Positions 8,638 to 16,844 of a stretch of DNA of 64,000 bases are shown one piece after another. The translations under genes were made by a program, and so were the position numbers. The notes below the pieces were generated by a model. That model was not told the origin of the DNA. It made no database searches and saw only the letters and a list, made by a program, of their open reading frames with translations. Origin of the DNA: Qingshengfaniella alkalisoli (GTDB lineage Bacteria; Pseudomonadota; Alphaproteobacteria; Rhodobacterales; Rhodobacteraceae); NCBI RefSeq assembly GCF_007855645.1, contig NZ_CP042265.1:124001-188000 (forward strand), in the 5' to 3' direction. Within the stretch, counting starts at the first letter, position 1, and every line of letters starts with the position of its first letter.

Positions 8638-9882
8638 ATGCCCCTTGATCACACGTCCCCCGGGCTCGACGCCCTTCTGATTGCGGCCGTTCTTCAGATG
8701 GAACTCAGCCCCCGCGACAACAGGGTGGCTGAGAAGCGCTACAAACTGATCCCGTCACATCTTGAACGCGAAGGCAGTCCTTTGCGTCTCCATGTTGATA
8801 ATGCCCTGGTCTACGCACAGGGCTCCAGAGCGATTGGAACCACAATCGTTCACGGTGCGGATGAGGATCGCTTTGATCTGGATGCCATTCTCGAGTTCGA
8901 TACGCCATTTGGCTGGACCCCGCGGCGGGTCTTGGATGAACTCTTCGAGGCCTTCCAAGGATTCCCGGACGTGCAGGACATCGAACGCTGCACCCGGTGC
9001 ATTCAGCTTCGTTTCGCGTTCATGCACCTGGACGTGACGCCCATGGATCCTGCGCTGAAGCCGCGGCCAGAGCGGGTCGGCGCCATCTACCACAGCCCAG
9101 ACGAAGGGCACGACGAACGCCACAAGGTGAACCCCTATGGATTTGCGGAATGGTTCAAAGGGCAAATTTCCCTTCCCAGCCAGATGTTCCAGGCTCAGGT
9201 TCGCAGCCTGCGCAACCAGCTTGAGATCAAGGACCGGCTTCGGCCCAGCATCATCGTCGCCGATGCAGATATCGACGAGTTGCCCGAGACTGTTGATCCC
9301 ATTCAAGATGCGCCGCAGTTGCTCGCCCTGAAGCTGATGAAACGCTACCTGAACCTCAGGTATGTCAACAGAAGCGAGAAACGCCCCATCTCGGTCTATC
9401 TGTCAAAAGTTGCCGCGCAAATCCCCCCGAACTCGTTCGGGATCTGCGCCCAGCTTGAAGATCTTGCAGCTGAACTCGATCGTCGGATGAAATACGCTCT
9501 CGAGACCGGTCGTCGTCCGGAAGAGCGCAATCCGGCATTTCCCCAAGAGAATTTCAACGACCGCTGGCCTCAGAATACGCGCCAGATGGAAATGTTCCGC
9601 GGGGACCTGAGACACCTCTTTGCCGAGCTTCAACGAGCTCGCACCTCCGAGGTCGGGCAGATCCAGAAGATCTTCGATGGATTGTTCGGCGAACGGATCA
9701 GCGGCAACGCCGTCAGGACATACATGGACAGCCTGTCTAATTCTCCGCAGAAAAACACGTATGAGCTCGGGAAGGGCTTCGTCGCAACACCAGCACTCCT
9801 GACACCGGGAGTCGCACGCGCAGCCGCGACCTCGAAAGCACCTGCACACAACTTCCATGCGGGTGAGCTGCGGAAGAAATGA
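8638..9882 (+). CDS. CD-NTase (CBASS cyclic-oligonucleotide synthase)
   Basis: A 414-residue nucleotidyltransferase of the SMODS/CD-NTase type. The active site is legible: QGSRAIGTT with GS at residues 62-63, then FDLDAI with the metal-binding D80 and D82, and the third acid D132 in HLDVTP. A helical C-terminal region follows. In CBASS, such enzymes make cyclic di- or trinucleotides on phage infection and so switch on an effector. I start it at the ATG at 8638 because GAGGAG lies 8 nt upstream; an in-frame TTG 42 nt earlier is possible. The stop overlaps the next start as ATGA, so it is co-translated with the E2-like gene and, further on, the HNH-SAVED effector. The product nucleotide cannot be told from the sequence. 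The extreme C-terminus, which E2 partners modify or bind, ends in RKK. Confidence 0.88.
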   Translation: MPLDHTSPGLDALLIAAVLQMELSPRDNRVAEKRYKLIPSHLEREGSPLRLHVDNALVYAQGSRAIGTTIVHGADEDRFDLDAILEFDTPFGWTPRRVLDELFEAFQGFPDVQDIERCTRCIQLRFAFMHLDVTPMDPALKPRPERVGAIYHSPDEGHDERHKVNPYGFAEWFKGQISLPSQMFQAQVRSLRNQLEIKDRLRPSIIVADADIDELPETVDPIQDAPQLLALKLMKRYLNLRYVNRSEKRPISVYLSKVAAQIPPNSFGICAQLEDLAAELDRRMKYALETGRRPEERNPAFPQENFNDRWPQNTRQMEMFRGDLRHLFAELQRARTSEVGQIQKIFDGLFGERISGNAVRTYMDSLSNSPQKNTYELGKGFVATPALLTPGVARAAATSKAPAHNFHAGELRKK

Positions 9883-10388
9883 AGCGGACCAAGCCCAGAT
9901 CAGCGGAATCCCAGGTTCAGCGGATGGCACATAGGTGGCCCTCCCTGATGATGCGCGTGTATCGGCCGATGTCCCTCAATGCGGCGCCTTGCATCCAATG
10001 GGTAGGGCCGATCCGGGGCTTTCAACGAGAGTATCAGATACTTGCCCAATGGAGCTGGATGGAAGCAGCTGCAGCCCCGTATGTCTTCTTGCTTGACCCA
10101 GCTTTGAAGCGGCGGGACGGCGAGGACTATATCGACATCCCCCACCTGATCCTGGACGGCGAGACACCCGAAAACTCCGCGCTCTGCCTGTTCGACCCTG
10201 ACGAGGGCCAATGGGACAACACCATGTGGATTTCGGACACGATCATCCCCTGGGCATCGGAGTGGCTTCACCACTACGAGTTCTGGCACGTCGATGGCGT
10301 CTGGCGAGGAGCTAATGCACCCGGCCCGATCAACATACGTGAAATGCGTCGCCTTGCTGAAGGAGGTCAAGATGGCCAGAGGAGCTAA
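9879..10388 (+). CDS. stand-alone E2-like protein of type II-short CBASS
   Basis: A 169-residue protein matching the prokaryotic E2 fold family found in short type II CBASS operons. The candidate catalytic cysteine is C103 in SALCLFD, following IPHLILDGE. The C-terminal half carries the family-typical NTMWISDTIIPWASEWLHHY and EFW, then a G-x-W-x-G turn. In known systems the E2-like partner acts on the C-terminus of the CD-NTase to prime or regulate it, without an E1 or a JAB isopeptidase gene. Here neither of those genes is present, in agreement with the short type. The start overlaps the CD-NTase stop by four bases (ATGA), and the end overlaps the start of the effector by 17 nt, so the three are translationally coupled. 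Whether it conjugates, or only binds, the CD-NTase cannot be seen. Confidence 0.82.
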   Translation: MKRTKPRSAESQVQRMAHRWPSLMMRVYRPMSLNAAPCIQWVGPIRGFQREYQILAQWSWMEAAAAPYVFLLDPALKRRDGEDYIDIPHLILDGETPENSALCLFDPDEGQWDNTMWISDTIIPWASEWLHHYEFWHVDGVWRGANAPGPINIREMRRLAEGGQDGQRS

Positions 10389-11508
10389 GCCAGACAACAA
10401 GACGCGGATGCTCGTCTGGGGACGTGCTGCGGGCCACTGCCAGTATCCGGGCTGTTCCAAACGCCTCGACGAAGACTTGGTGGCAGGCGACTTGCGTAAG
10501 AACAACGCCTATCTTGCCCATATCATCGCTTCTGACCCTAGCGGAGAGCGCGGCGACCCGACCCTGTCACATGAGCTCTCCAACGATCCTACCAACATCA
10601 TGCTGATGTGTGATCCGCACCACCGTGAGATCGATGACCCGAACAAGAAGGACCGATACAGCGTCAGTGTATTGCGGCAGATGAAGCAACAGCACGAGGA
10701 CAGGGTCGCGCACCTGTTCTCCAATCCTTTGATCAAACCTGCCCATGTCGTGCGAGTCGCGGCTTTCATCGGAGAGAATGAAACCAGCATCCCCCTGTCT
10801 GACTGCATCGCGGCCATGGGGAATGAGTTCTACCTGGCAGACCGCCGCCCAATCGACATCCAGATGCGTGACATCGCGACCAAGGACAGTGACCCTGATT
10901 ACTATCCGACGGTGCTAAAACTCCTGCGTTCAAAGTATGACCGCGAAATCCGAGGAAGATTTGAGGAAGGCGAACTCCAGCACCTGGCGATCTTCGGCTT
11001 TGCGCCGATGCCGGTTTTGATGGAACTGGGGCGGCTTCTATCTGACCTCTCGGCAGTCTCCCTATACGGCAAACACCGTGAACCAAAGCCAGGCTGGGCA
11101 TGGCCAGACGATCAACCTCCTCTTGGCTTCTCAATGTTCAAGGGAAGAACGGGATCGAAAAAAGTCGCACTCAAGCTGTCGGTGTCAGCGGAAATCGTCG
11201 ACGAGCGCGTGACAGCCGCATATGAGGACGACGACGTTTCCATTTGGGAAATTCGCAGTAATCGACTCGGCACTTCAGAGCTGCGTAGCCAGAACGATCT
11301 ATCAGAGTTTCGCAAAGTAGTCGGCAAGACCTTTGACGCCATTAAAGATCAACACGGGCTGGATGTCGAGCTATCCGTATTTCCGGCTGTGCCAACGACC
11401 TGCGCAATCGAGTTTGGCCGGACGTGGCAGCCGAAAGCGCACCCGGGCTTTCGAATCTTCGATCAAGTGAGGGAGCGAGGTTTCATCGAACGACACTCAA
11501 TCAACTGA
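10372..11508 (+). CDS. cap5: HNH-SAVED effector (Cap5-like) of CBASS
   Basis: A 378-residue two-domain effector. Residues 20-90 are an HNH nuclease: CQYPGC, then the AHI histidine H50, NDPTNIMLMCDPHH with N75 and the zinc/metal residues C80, H83 and H84. Residues 150-378 fit a SAVED domain, the cyclic-nucleotide sensor derived from a CARF-like fold, ending in the usual AIEFGRTWQP and HPGFRIFDQ. In this family nucleotide binding drives oligomerisation and unspecific DNA cleavage, which kills the infected cell. The start at 10372 has a near-perfect AAGGAGG five bases upstream. A frame open 26 codons further upstream would overlap the E2 gene more deeply and has no such site. It is the last gene of the operon. 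Confidence 0.9.
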   Translation: MARGAKPDNKTRMLVWGRAAGHCQYPGCSKRLDEDLVAGDLRKNNAYLAHIIASDPSGERGDPTLSHELSNDPTNIMLMCDPHHREIDDPNKKDRYSVSVLRQMKQQHEDRVAHLFSNPLIKPAHVVRVAAFIGENETSIPLSDCIAAMGNEFYLADRRPIDIQMRDIATKDSDPDYYPTVLKLLRSKYDREIRGRFEEGELQHLAIFGFAPMPVLMELGRLLSDLSAVSLYGKHREPKPGWAWPDDQPPLGFSMFKGRTGSKKVALKLSVSAEIVDERVTAAYEDDDVSIWEIRSNRLGTSELRSQNDLSEFRKVVGKTFDAIKDQHGLDVELSVFPAVPTTCAIEFGRTWQPKAHPGFRIFDQVRERGFIERHSIN

Positions 11509-11763
11509 CGCCTGGCAGCCATTCACTGAGTTAGCAGCCTGCTGGCCATTGCCTCTGCGCACCAGGATGGCAAGAAGGATGACTGACAATGCGGCGCGGC
11601 ATGCACCTCTTGACTCTGACAGTTCAGCAGGGGCTCGGGCAAGATCTTCTGTTTCCGCAATCGCAAGAGCAACCTGGTCGAATCCGTCTGGCAAGATGGT
11701 GTCGACATGTCAGGCTCAGAAGCAGCGCAAGGCTGTCGCAACCCGGCCCGCTACGCCAGAAGC
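11509..11763. other. spacer between CBASS operon and a minus-strand gene
   Basis: About 255 bp in which I recognise no gene, RNA or clear terminator hairpin. Short open frames on both strands have no family resemblance. Confidence 0.3.
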
Positions 11764-12102
11764 TTACTCATCCCCGAAATACTTGTCGGCCTCCCCAACC
11801 CCGAAGGTCTCCAGCGCCGCACGGTCCATCTCTACACCCTCCGGCCGCACCAGCACATGCGGGATGAAGGGCCCTCCATAATCCACCACAGGATGGCCCT
11901 CATGGGTGTGAAGCTCCCCGTTCGCCTCTTGGGCCAACATGATGAAGTCGACGAGATACTGGACGCCATTGAATAAGGCACTTCGTTCCGCCGTAGGAAG
12001 GTCGACGATTCTTTTGAGGTCAATCACCTGGTTCATCAGGTCGACGAATTCCTGCTCGGTGAAGTTCTTGGGAAGTCGTTTGGCGAAGTCCTCAAGGTTC
12101 AT
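11764..12102 (-). CDS. small acidic protein of unknown function
   Basis: A 112-residue protein that I do not recognise. It is acidic and looks soluble, with no signal peptide or membrane segment: it begins MNLEDFAKRLPKNFTEQEF, has a central helical part with SALFNGVQYLVDFIMLAQE, and ends in EADKYFGDE. Its composition reads like a genuine protein. The ATG at 12102 has AAGG 7 nt upstream. A GTG at 12135 with GAGGA upstream would add eleven residues and is a real alternative. It points towards the CBASS operon, convergent with it, and is divergent from the large AAA ATPase gene. Position between two defence modules suggests an accessory or immunity role, but that is only context. Confidence 0.55.
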   Translation of the reverse strand: MNLEDFAKRLPKNFTEQEFVDLMNQVIDLKRIVDLPTAERSALFNGVQYLVDFIMLAQEANGELHTHEGHPVVDYGGPFIPHVLVRPEGVEMDRAALETFGVGEADKYFGDE

Positions 12103-12401
12103 GATTGCGCCTTCTGTGAAATAGATGATGCCCACGGGCTTCCTCAGATTCAGGAGCTATCCCGTGAGGGTGTGGTAGTCTTACTTTTCCGGATGGCGCA
12201 ACAGAAAAATATTTTGAAGCGACTTTCATTTCATTGATCGCATTGCGAAAAATTGACATGAATCTTGTTTCCACACACAGACACCCGAATAATTTGGGAG
12301 TGACCGGCAAACCATACACTGTCGGTGGCACCTGATGGGGAACGGCAATAGCATCATCAAATTGCCGGCTGCTTGAGATGAAGCTAAGGGGGAAACAAAC
12401 G

Positions 12402-15245
12402 ATGAACCAACAGAGCACTGAGCCCTCGAATGAGGCCGAAGCGCTTGCCGGCATACTTAAATGGTCTGTCGAACTGCCAAGCTGGCAGCGTGACGCCTTG
12501 CGTCGGTTGTGCAGCCAGACCAAGCTTGAACCCACCGATATCGCGGCCCTCGTTGATGTCTCCAAGGGCGGCAGTCCCGCAGCTCCGCTGAACGCCAGTC
12601 ACATCCGTGATCCTGCCGCAAGCCATGCAGTTGTCAGCCTTAGCGCCTTGTATGGACTGTCGAATGTGAATGCGCTCGCGCCTGGCGAGCGGCTGTCCTT
12701 CGGCAAGACAGGTCTTACGGTGATCTATGGCGACAATGGGGCTGGCAAATCTGGATACGCCCGTGTCCTCAAACAGCTTTGCCGGGCACGTTCACCGAAG
12801 GGCGATACCATCCTTCCGAACATTTATTCCGGAGCAGGCGGCTTACCGACCGCTAGCATAGACTTCCTGATAGGCGGTCAGAAACGAAACACGACGTGGG
12901 CTCAGGGGGGAGCGGCCGACCCCATGCTGTCTGCCGTCAGCGTATTCGACTCCCGGACCGCCAATGTCCATGTCGAGAACACCAACGATCTCGCCTATAC
13001 GCCCCTTCCTCTCCGCATTCTTGCCGGCCTCGCACAGGCGTGCCAAGATGTGAAAGCCGAGCTTTCGGTCGAAATCCATAAGCTGCAACAGCAGACACCC
13101 GCCATCCTCTCGAAACCCGAATGCAAGCCGGATACAGCGGTCGGCAAGATGATTGCCGGATTGTCTGGAAAGACCAAACCCGAAGCCATTGAGAAACTCG
13201 CAGGACTGAGCCCGCAGGAAGACGCTCAGCTTCAAAGCCTCATTTTCGACCTTGCCAGCGACCCCGCCCGTTCGGTCCGTCAGCTTCAGGCTCAGAAGAC
13301 CCGTATCAGTGCGGTGATCGACCAGATCAGCAAATTGGCCGCCGCCGCCTCTGATCAGAACCGGGCCTCGCTCCGCGAGGCCCATGGGCGCCTCAGGACT
13401 GCACGGGCAGCAGCGTTGACTGCATCAGTCGATCTTTTTGCTGCGGAGCCTCTCCCAGAAATTGGTTCGGACATCTGGAGGGCCCTGTGGGAAGCAGCTC
13501 GAACCTATTCACGCGAAGCGGCCTACACCGAAGAGCCTTTTCCCGTGACAGACCCCGATGCCCATTGCGTCCTGTGCCAGCAGCCGCTCAGCGAAGAAGC
13601 TGCTAACCGATTGAGCAACTTCGAAGCCTTCGTCCAGGACGAAAGCAAACGTCGTGAAGAAGAAGCCGCTGAAGCATATGGCGAGCTGCTGGAGCAGCTG
13701 TCGTCGCATGGCTTCCCCATGAAGGACCTCCCCTCGCTCGTCACTCTGATCCGCGATGATTTCGGCAAGGACGAGCTGGCAGAGAACCTTCGCCGCCAGA
13801 TCATTCAAATGTCCTGGCGACTTCGGGCAGTCCTTCGAACGCACACCGACGAGGTGTTGCGTGCATTGCCGCCGGACGTGATCCTCATGCCAGAGGCACT
13901 ACTTGATGTGCAGGACGGGATCGCCAAGCGGATCGAAGGACTGGAAGCAGAGGCTGGCTCTCCCCAACGCGCTGCACTCATCATCGAACGCGACGACCTT
14001 GCAGACCGGAAGTGGCTCGGTGTTGTGAAAGCTGACGTTCTTGCCCAGATAAAGCGTTGCAAGGCAATAGAGGCTCTCAAAAGGATCAGCAAGGACACGG
14101 CCACAAACAAAATCACGACGCAGAGCGCCCGGATCGCCCAGTCTCTTGTGACAAATCGCTTGCGCGGCCGCTTCGCGACCGAAGTTGACAAGCTCGGGGT
14201 CGCTGGCCTCGCCATCGAGCTTCAACAGGCCAAGACCTCAGCAGGGGTACCTTTTTTCCAAGTGCGTCTCATAAACAAACCGAGTGAGCCCGTTGGCAAA
14301 GTTTTGAGCGAAGGCGAGCATCGTTGCGTAGCGCTCGCCGCCTTCCTCGCAGAGCTGTCGACCACCGACGCGCAGTCGGCAATCGTTTTCGACGACCCGG
14401 TTTCCTCTCTTGACCACCTGCACCGCGATCGGGTTGCCGCACGTCTGGCCGAAGCGGGCGCCACCCGCCAGGTGATCGTGTTCACACACGACATGGCCTT
14501 TTTGCTGCTGCTCGACGAAGCCTGCCGTGCAACCAAGGATCACGACGCAACGCCGGTCGCACACCGCCTGATCAGCCGTGGCGCCGATAACTCCGGCTTC
14601 TGCCATCAAGACCCGCCAGCCAGCGTCATGCCGCTCGACAAGGTGATGGACGGCATGAAGGCTCACCTCGCCAATGTGAAGATTCATCACCAGCGCGGCG
14701 ATCAGGCTAAATGGCTCCGGGAAGTGACGTCATTCCAAGACCAGCTTCGAACTTGCTGGGAACGTGCCGTAGAAGAAGCAGTCGGGCCGGTAATCCGTCG
14801 CCTGTCGCGAAAAGTCGATACGACTGGCCTGATCAAGCTGACCGTTCTCACGGATACAGACTGTGTCACCATGCGTGAGGCCTTCGGCCGTTGTTCCGCG
14901 CTCCTTCATAGTCAGCCCGGCGAAATCAATCCCCGCTTGCCCTCATACGACCTGAAACAGTTCAATTATATCATTGAAGATGAGGTCGGTAACATTCGAA
15001 TCTCTGAGGAGGACGACGACTTCTTTGTACGCTTTGATGATCTGCACAACATGCGCTCGTTCCTGATGTGTAGCAAGCCAGAGCATTTTCCGAATCCGAT
15101 ATGCGACCATCGATTCAAGTTCGCCGGTTTTACAATCAAATTGAGCTATCGCCGCAATCTTCTTCGCGACTGGCAACATTTTGAGGAGCTAGCAACGCGC
15201 TTCGTCAGTTGTGCCTCCCCGGACTTTATCAAAAAATTCCAGTAA
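12402..15245 (+). CDS. AAA_13/RloC-like defence ATPase with zinc-hook motif
   Basis: A 947-residue SMC/Rad50-like ABC ATPase. Walker A is GDNGAGKS (residues 110-117). A long helical arm follows, with a CVLC motif at residues 389-392 that has the CxxC form of a Rad50/RloC zinc hook. The second half brings LSEGEHR as the ABC signature (635-641), IVFDDPVSSLD as Walker B and D-loop (661-671) and FTHD as switch histidine. The last 240 residues form a separate domain containing RTCWERAVEEAVGPVIRRL, resembling the C-terminal region shared by AAA_13 ATPases. PrrC and RloC in this superfamily are anticodon nucleases; I cannot confirm a nuclease triad here. The ATG at 12402 is preceded by AAGGGGG; an ATG 24 nt upstream lacks such a site. 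AT-rich small membrane genes follow directly. Confidence 0.8.
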   Translation: MNQQSTEPSNEAEALAGILKWSVELPSWQRDALRRLCSQTKLEPTDIAALVDVSKGGSPAAPLNASHIRDPAASHAVVSLSALYGLSNVNALAPGERLSFGKTGLTVIYGDNGAGKSGYARVLKQLCRARSPKGDTILPNIYSGAGGLPTASIDFLIGGQKRNTTWAQGGAADPMLSAVSVFDSRTANVHVENTNDLAYTPLPLRILAGLAQACQDVKAELSVEIHKLQQQTPAILSKPECKPDTAVGKMIAGLSGKTKPEAIEKLAGLSPQEDAQLQSLIFDLASDPARSVRQLQAQKTRISAVIDQISKLAAAASDQNRASLREAHGRLRTARAAALTASVDLFAAEPLPEIGSDIWRALWEAARTYSREAAYTEEPFPVTDPDAHCVLCQQPLSEEAANRLSNFEAFVQDESKRREEEAAEAYGELLEQLSSHGFPMKDLPSLVTLIRDDFGKDELAENLRRQIIQMSWRLRAVLRTHTDEVLRALPPDVILMPEALLDVQDGIAKRIEGLEAEAGSPQRAALIIERDDLADRKWLGVVKADVLAQIKRCKAIEALKRISKDTATNKITTQSARIAQSLVTNRLRGRFATEVDKLGVAGLAIELQQAKTSAGVPFFQVRLINKPSEPVGKVLSEGEHRCVALAAFLAELSTTDAQSAIVFDDPVSSLDHLHRDRVAARLAEAGATRQVIVFTHDMAFLLLLDEACRATKDHDATPVAHRLISRGADNSGFCHQDPPASVMPLDKVMDGMKAHLANVKIHHQRGDQAKWLREVTSFQDQLRTCWERAVEEAVGPVIRRLSRKVDTTGLIKLTVLTDTDCVTMREAFGRCSALLHSQPGEINPRLPSYDLKQFNYIIEDEVGNIRISEEDDDFFVRFDDLHNMRSFLMCSKPEHFPNPICDHRFKFAGFTIKLSYRRNLLRDWQHFEELATRFVSCASPDFIKKFQ

Positions 15246-15305
15246 GAAAGACGCACGACATTCCAGAGGCCTTAGAATGATTATTGGTAAGGAAACTGAA
15301 GCGAA

Positions 15306-15536
15306 ATGAAATGGTTTGATCGAGATAAACTCGAGAAATTCTTCGCCACGCCATTCGGTAATTTTGTTGGGCCGGTGACTTTGTTCCTGTTTGTTCTATA
15401 TGTGTTCCTATACGTTGAATCAGTAAACCCAATTTACAAGCAAATCGAACTTATAGGTCTGATCTGCTTAACCTACACACTCATCCTAAAACTGCTCAAA
15501 TTTGCGTTTAAATACCTAAGAGGAAATAAAAAATGA
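15306..15536 (+). CDS. 76-residue two-helix membrane protein
   Basis: A small protein with a charged amphipathic start (MKWFDRDKLEKFFATPFGNF), a hydrophobic segment at about residues 20-38 (VGPVTLFLFVLYVFLYV), a short polar loop, a second hydrophobic segment at about 46-67 (IELIGLICLTYTLILKLLKF), and a basic tail YLRGNKK. Both ends are predicted to be cytoplasmic. It lies 60 bp after the AAA ATPase, on the same strand, and its stop overlaps the next start as ATGA. GC content drops sharply here compared with the surrounding genes. A degenerate paralogue follows at 15665. I do not recognise the family; a membrane toxin or pore-type effector for the ATPase is one possible reading, without direct evidence. 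Confidence 0.65.
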   Translation: MKWFDRDKLEKFFATPFGNFVGPVTLFLFVLYVFLYVESVNPIYKQIELIGLICLTYTLILKLLKFAFKYLRGNKK

Positions 15537-15664
15537 GCGACGTTACAATTACCTTTCCTCGGAAAACAGGAGCAGGAGATCGCGGAACTGAGGGTCCGAC
15601 GGTGACGATGCTGGGCGCTACTGGCTCTTTCAGTCAAATCAAAAATCAAGAGGATCATGATTAA
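15533..15664 (+). CDS. 43-residue soluble peptide gene, coupled
   Basis: A short frame beginning ATGA on the stop of the preceding membrane protein gene, with GAGGA 8 nt upstream of its ATG. The product (MSDVTITFPRKTGAGDRG and on, ending QIKNQEDHD) is polar, glycine/threonine-rich and acidic at the end. The next frame begins right after its TAA. Its clear Shine-Dalgarno site, start overlap and tight packing argue that it is translated. I know no homologue; it may be a regulator or partner of the neighbouring membrane proteins. Confidence 0.5.
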   Translation: MSDVTITFPRKTGAGDRGTEGPTVTMLGATGSFSQIKNQEDHD

Positions 15665-15921
15665 TTGTTGTGGAAATGGTGGAATAAACTGAAGCAGTTC
15701 GATGTGAAAAAAAGTCAAAGATTTTTTGCGGCGCCTGTGGGTATTTTTGTCGCAACATTAATCGGATTCTCCATCATTCTTATATCCTTTTTTTCCTTGA
15801 TTCTACTAACTCGGTCTACAAGCCGATAAAAATAGTTTTGCTTCTCTATTTATCATATGAGCTGGCTTCACAGATAATTGGTTTTCTTGTCCGCTACCTG
15901 AAGAGGAAACGATCTATGTAA
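15665..15921 (+). pseudogene. paralogue of the small membrane protein, split by a -1 frameshift at T7
   Basis: A TTG-initiated frame starts KQFDVKKSQRFFAAPVGIF, clearly parallel to KLEKFFATPFGNF of the upstream 76-residue protein, and runs through a hydrophobic segment to SFF. At seven T's (15788-15794) the homology moves to the -1 frame, which continues LDSTNSVYKPIKIVLLLYL and ends YLKRKRSM, matching the second helix and basic tail of the paralogue. Without a shift the protein stops after LTRSTSR at 15827. Either this is a broken copy, a sequencing slip in the homopolymer, or a -1 slip on TTTTTT that yields an 84-residue full-length protein. AGAGGA lies 12 nt before the start. Confidence 0.6.
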
Positions 15922-15967
15922 CACGGTTGGGGAATGACCTTCGTGCTAACAACATCCGGACATCGCA

Positions 15968-16227
15968 ATGAAGATTAAACCCTTGGCAATGTTTGCCATC
16001 ATCTGCCTTGCGAGCGCCGGCTATTACTTTTGGTCGAAGCCGACAGAACCGAACGGGGCCTGGCAGAAGAAGTTCTGTCGGTACTGGATGTGAACCCGGG
16101 AACGAGTGCGGCGGTCAGAACCTATTTCACGCAGGTACCATCCATGGTCTTTCCACAGTGGCGGAGCGCAGTGATTTGGGCGTTCCCGTATGACAACCAT
16201 GTTCTAATCATCCGGACATCGCAATGA
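15968..16227 (+). pseudogene. frameshifted duplicate of the anchored protein gene that follows
   Basis: The first 30 codons (MKIKPLAMFAIICLASAG and YYFWSKP) repeat the start of the gene at 16224 with few changes, and the upstream sequence CATCCGGACATCGCAATGAAG is also nearly duplicated at 15953 and 16208. One base is missing near 16058, so the frame stops at 16093. The homologous frame resumes as LAEEVLSVLDVNP one register away and then diverges, ending TSQ at 16227, where its TGA overlaps the next ATG. It looks like a tandem duplication in decay. Confidence 0.7.
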
Positions 16228-16826
16228 AGATGAAACCCTTGGCAACGTTTGCCGTTATCTGCCTCGCGGGCGTCGGCTTTTACTATTGGACGAAACCAAT
16301 TCAGCCAAACCCGTACCTCGCCGATGAAATCTTGGCCGTGTTGGATGTGGATCCAGATGATCACGCCGAGGTCGTCTTTGAAGGCTGTGTTCTCGAAGTA
16401 ACGGAGTTTTATCTCAGCGACCTTCGGGAATGCCGACGACCGTTGGACAACATCTCGGAAACGAAAAGAATCGACCTCAGCCAAGTGACCATACATGGGC
16501 CGACTGATGGGACCTATATCAGCGGGATCGACTTCTTCGTCAAAGATTTTGACGAGTCGATTCGTGAAAAGCTTTCTGACGCAGCGAAACGGGCATACCA
16601 AAGCTACGACCTTCACCAGGATCTAGGCAGTTTGAGTCGAGACTTCGAGGATATCTTTGGAATACTTCAGCAAGAAAATGTAAATAGCTACACCGAGTTA
16701 CAGCAATGCGCCGGATTTCCCGTCTTGTTGTCTTACTCGGTCGGCGCGCCGTCAATTCTCATCAAGAAAGGCGAAGGTCGCGAGCTCGCAGACGTGCTTC
16801 GCCGCGAAGCCAACCGCTGTCAATAG
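16224..16826 (+). CDS. membrane-anchored or exported protein of unknown function
   Basis: A 200-residue protein with a short basic start and one hydrophobic helix (residues 6-24, LATFAVICLAGVGFYYW), so it is either a signal-anchor protein or secreted. The remainder is acidic and probably periplasmic: DEILAVLDVDPDDHAEVVFEG, then a tract with charged helices DFDESIREKLSDAAKRAYQSY and a last part VGAPSILIKKGEG. Two cysteines (C62 and C76) lie in the soluble part. I do not recognise the family. The preceding gene is a decayed duplicate, and the ATG overlaps that copy's stop (ATGA). A gene starting at 16845 followed, but has been cut by an IS5 element. The cluster of small membrane and exported proteins suggests a joint function now partly lost. 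Confidence 0.65.
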   Translation: MKMKPLATFAVICLAGVGFYYWTKPIQPNPYLADEILAVLDVDPDDHAEVVFEGCVLEVTEFYLSDLRECRRPLDNISETKRIDLSQVTIHGPTDGTYISGIDFFVKDFDESIREKLSDAAKRAYQSYDLHQDLGSLSRDFEDIFGILQQENVNSYTELQQCAGFPVLLSYSVGAPSILIKKGEGRELADVLRREANRCQ

Positions 16827-16844
16827 AAGCCCGGAGCCCGATTC

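Noticed and set aside
12402-15245. Naming the AAA_13 protein PrrC or RloC
   Set aside because: The ATPase and zinc-hook marks agree, but I could not verify the anticodon nuclease triad in the C-terminal domain.
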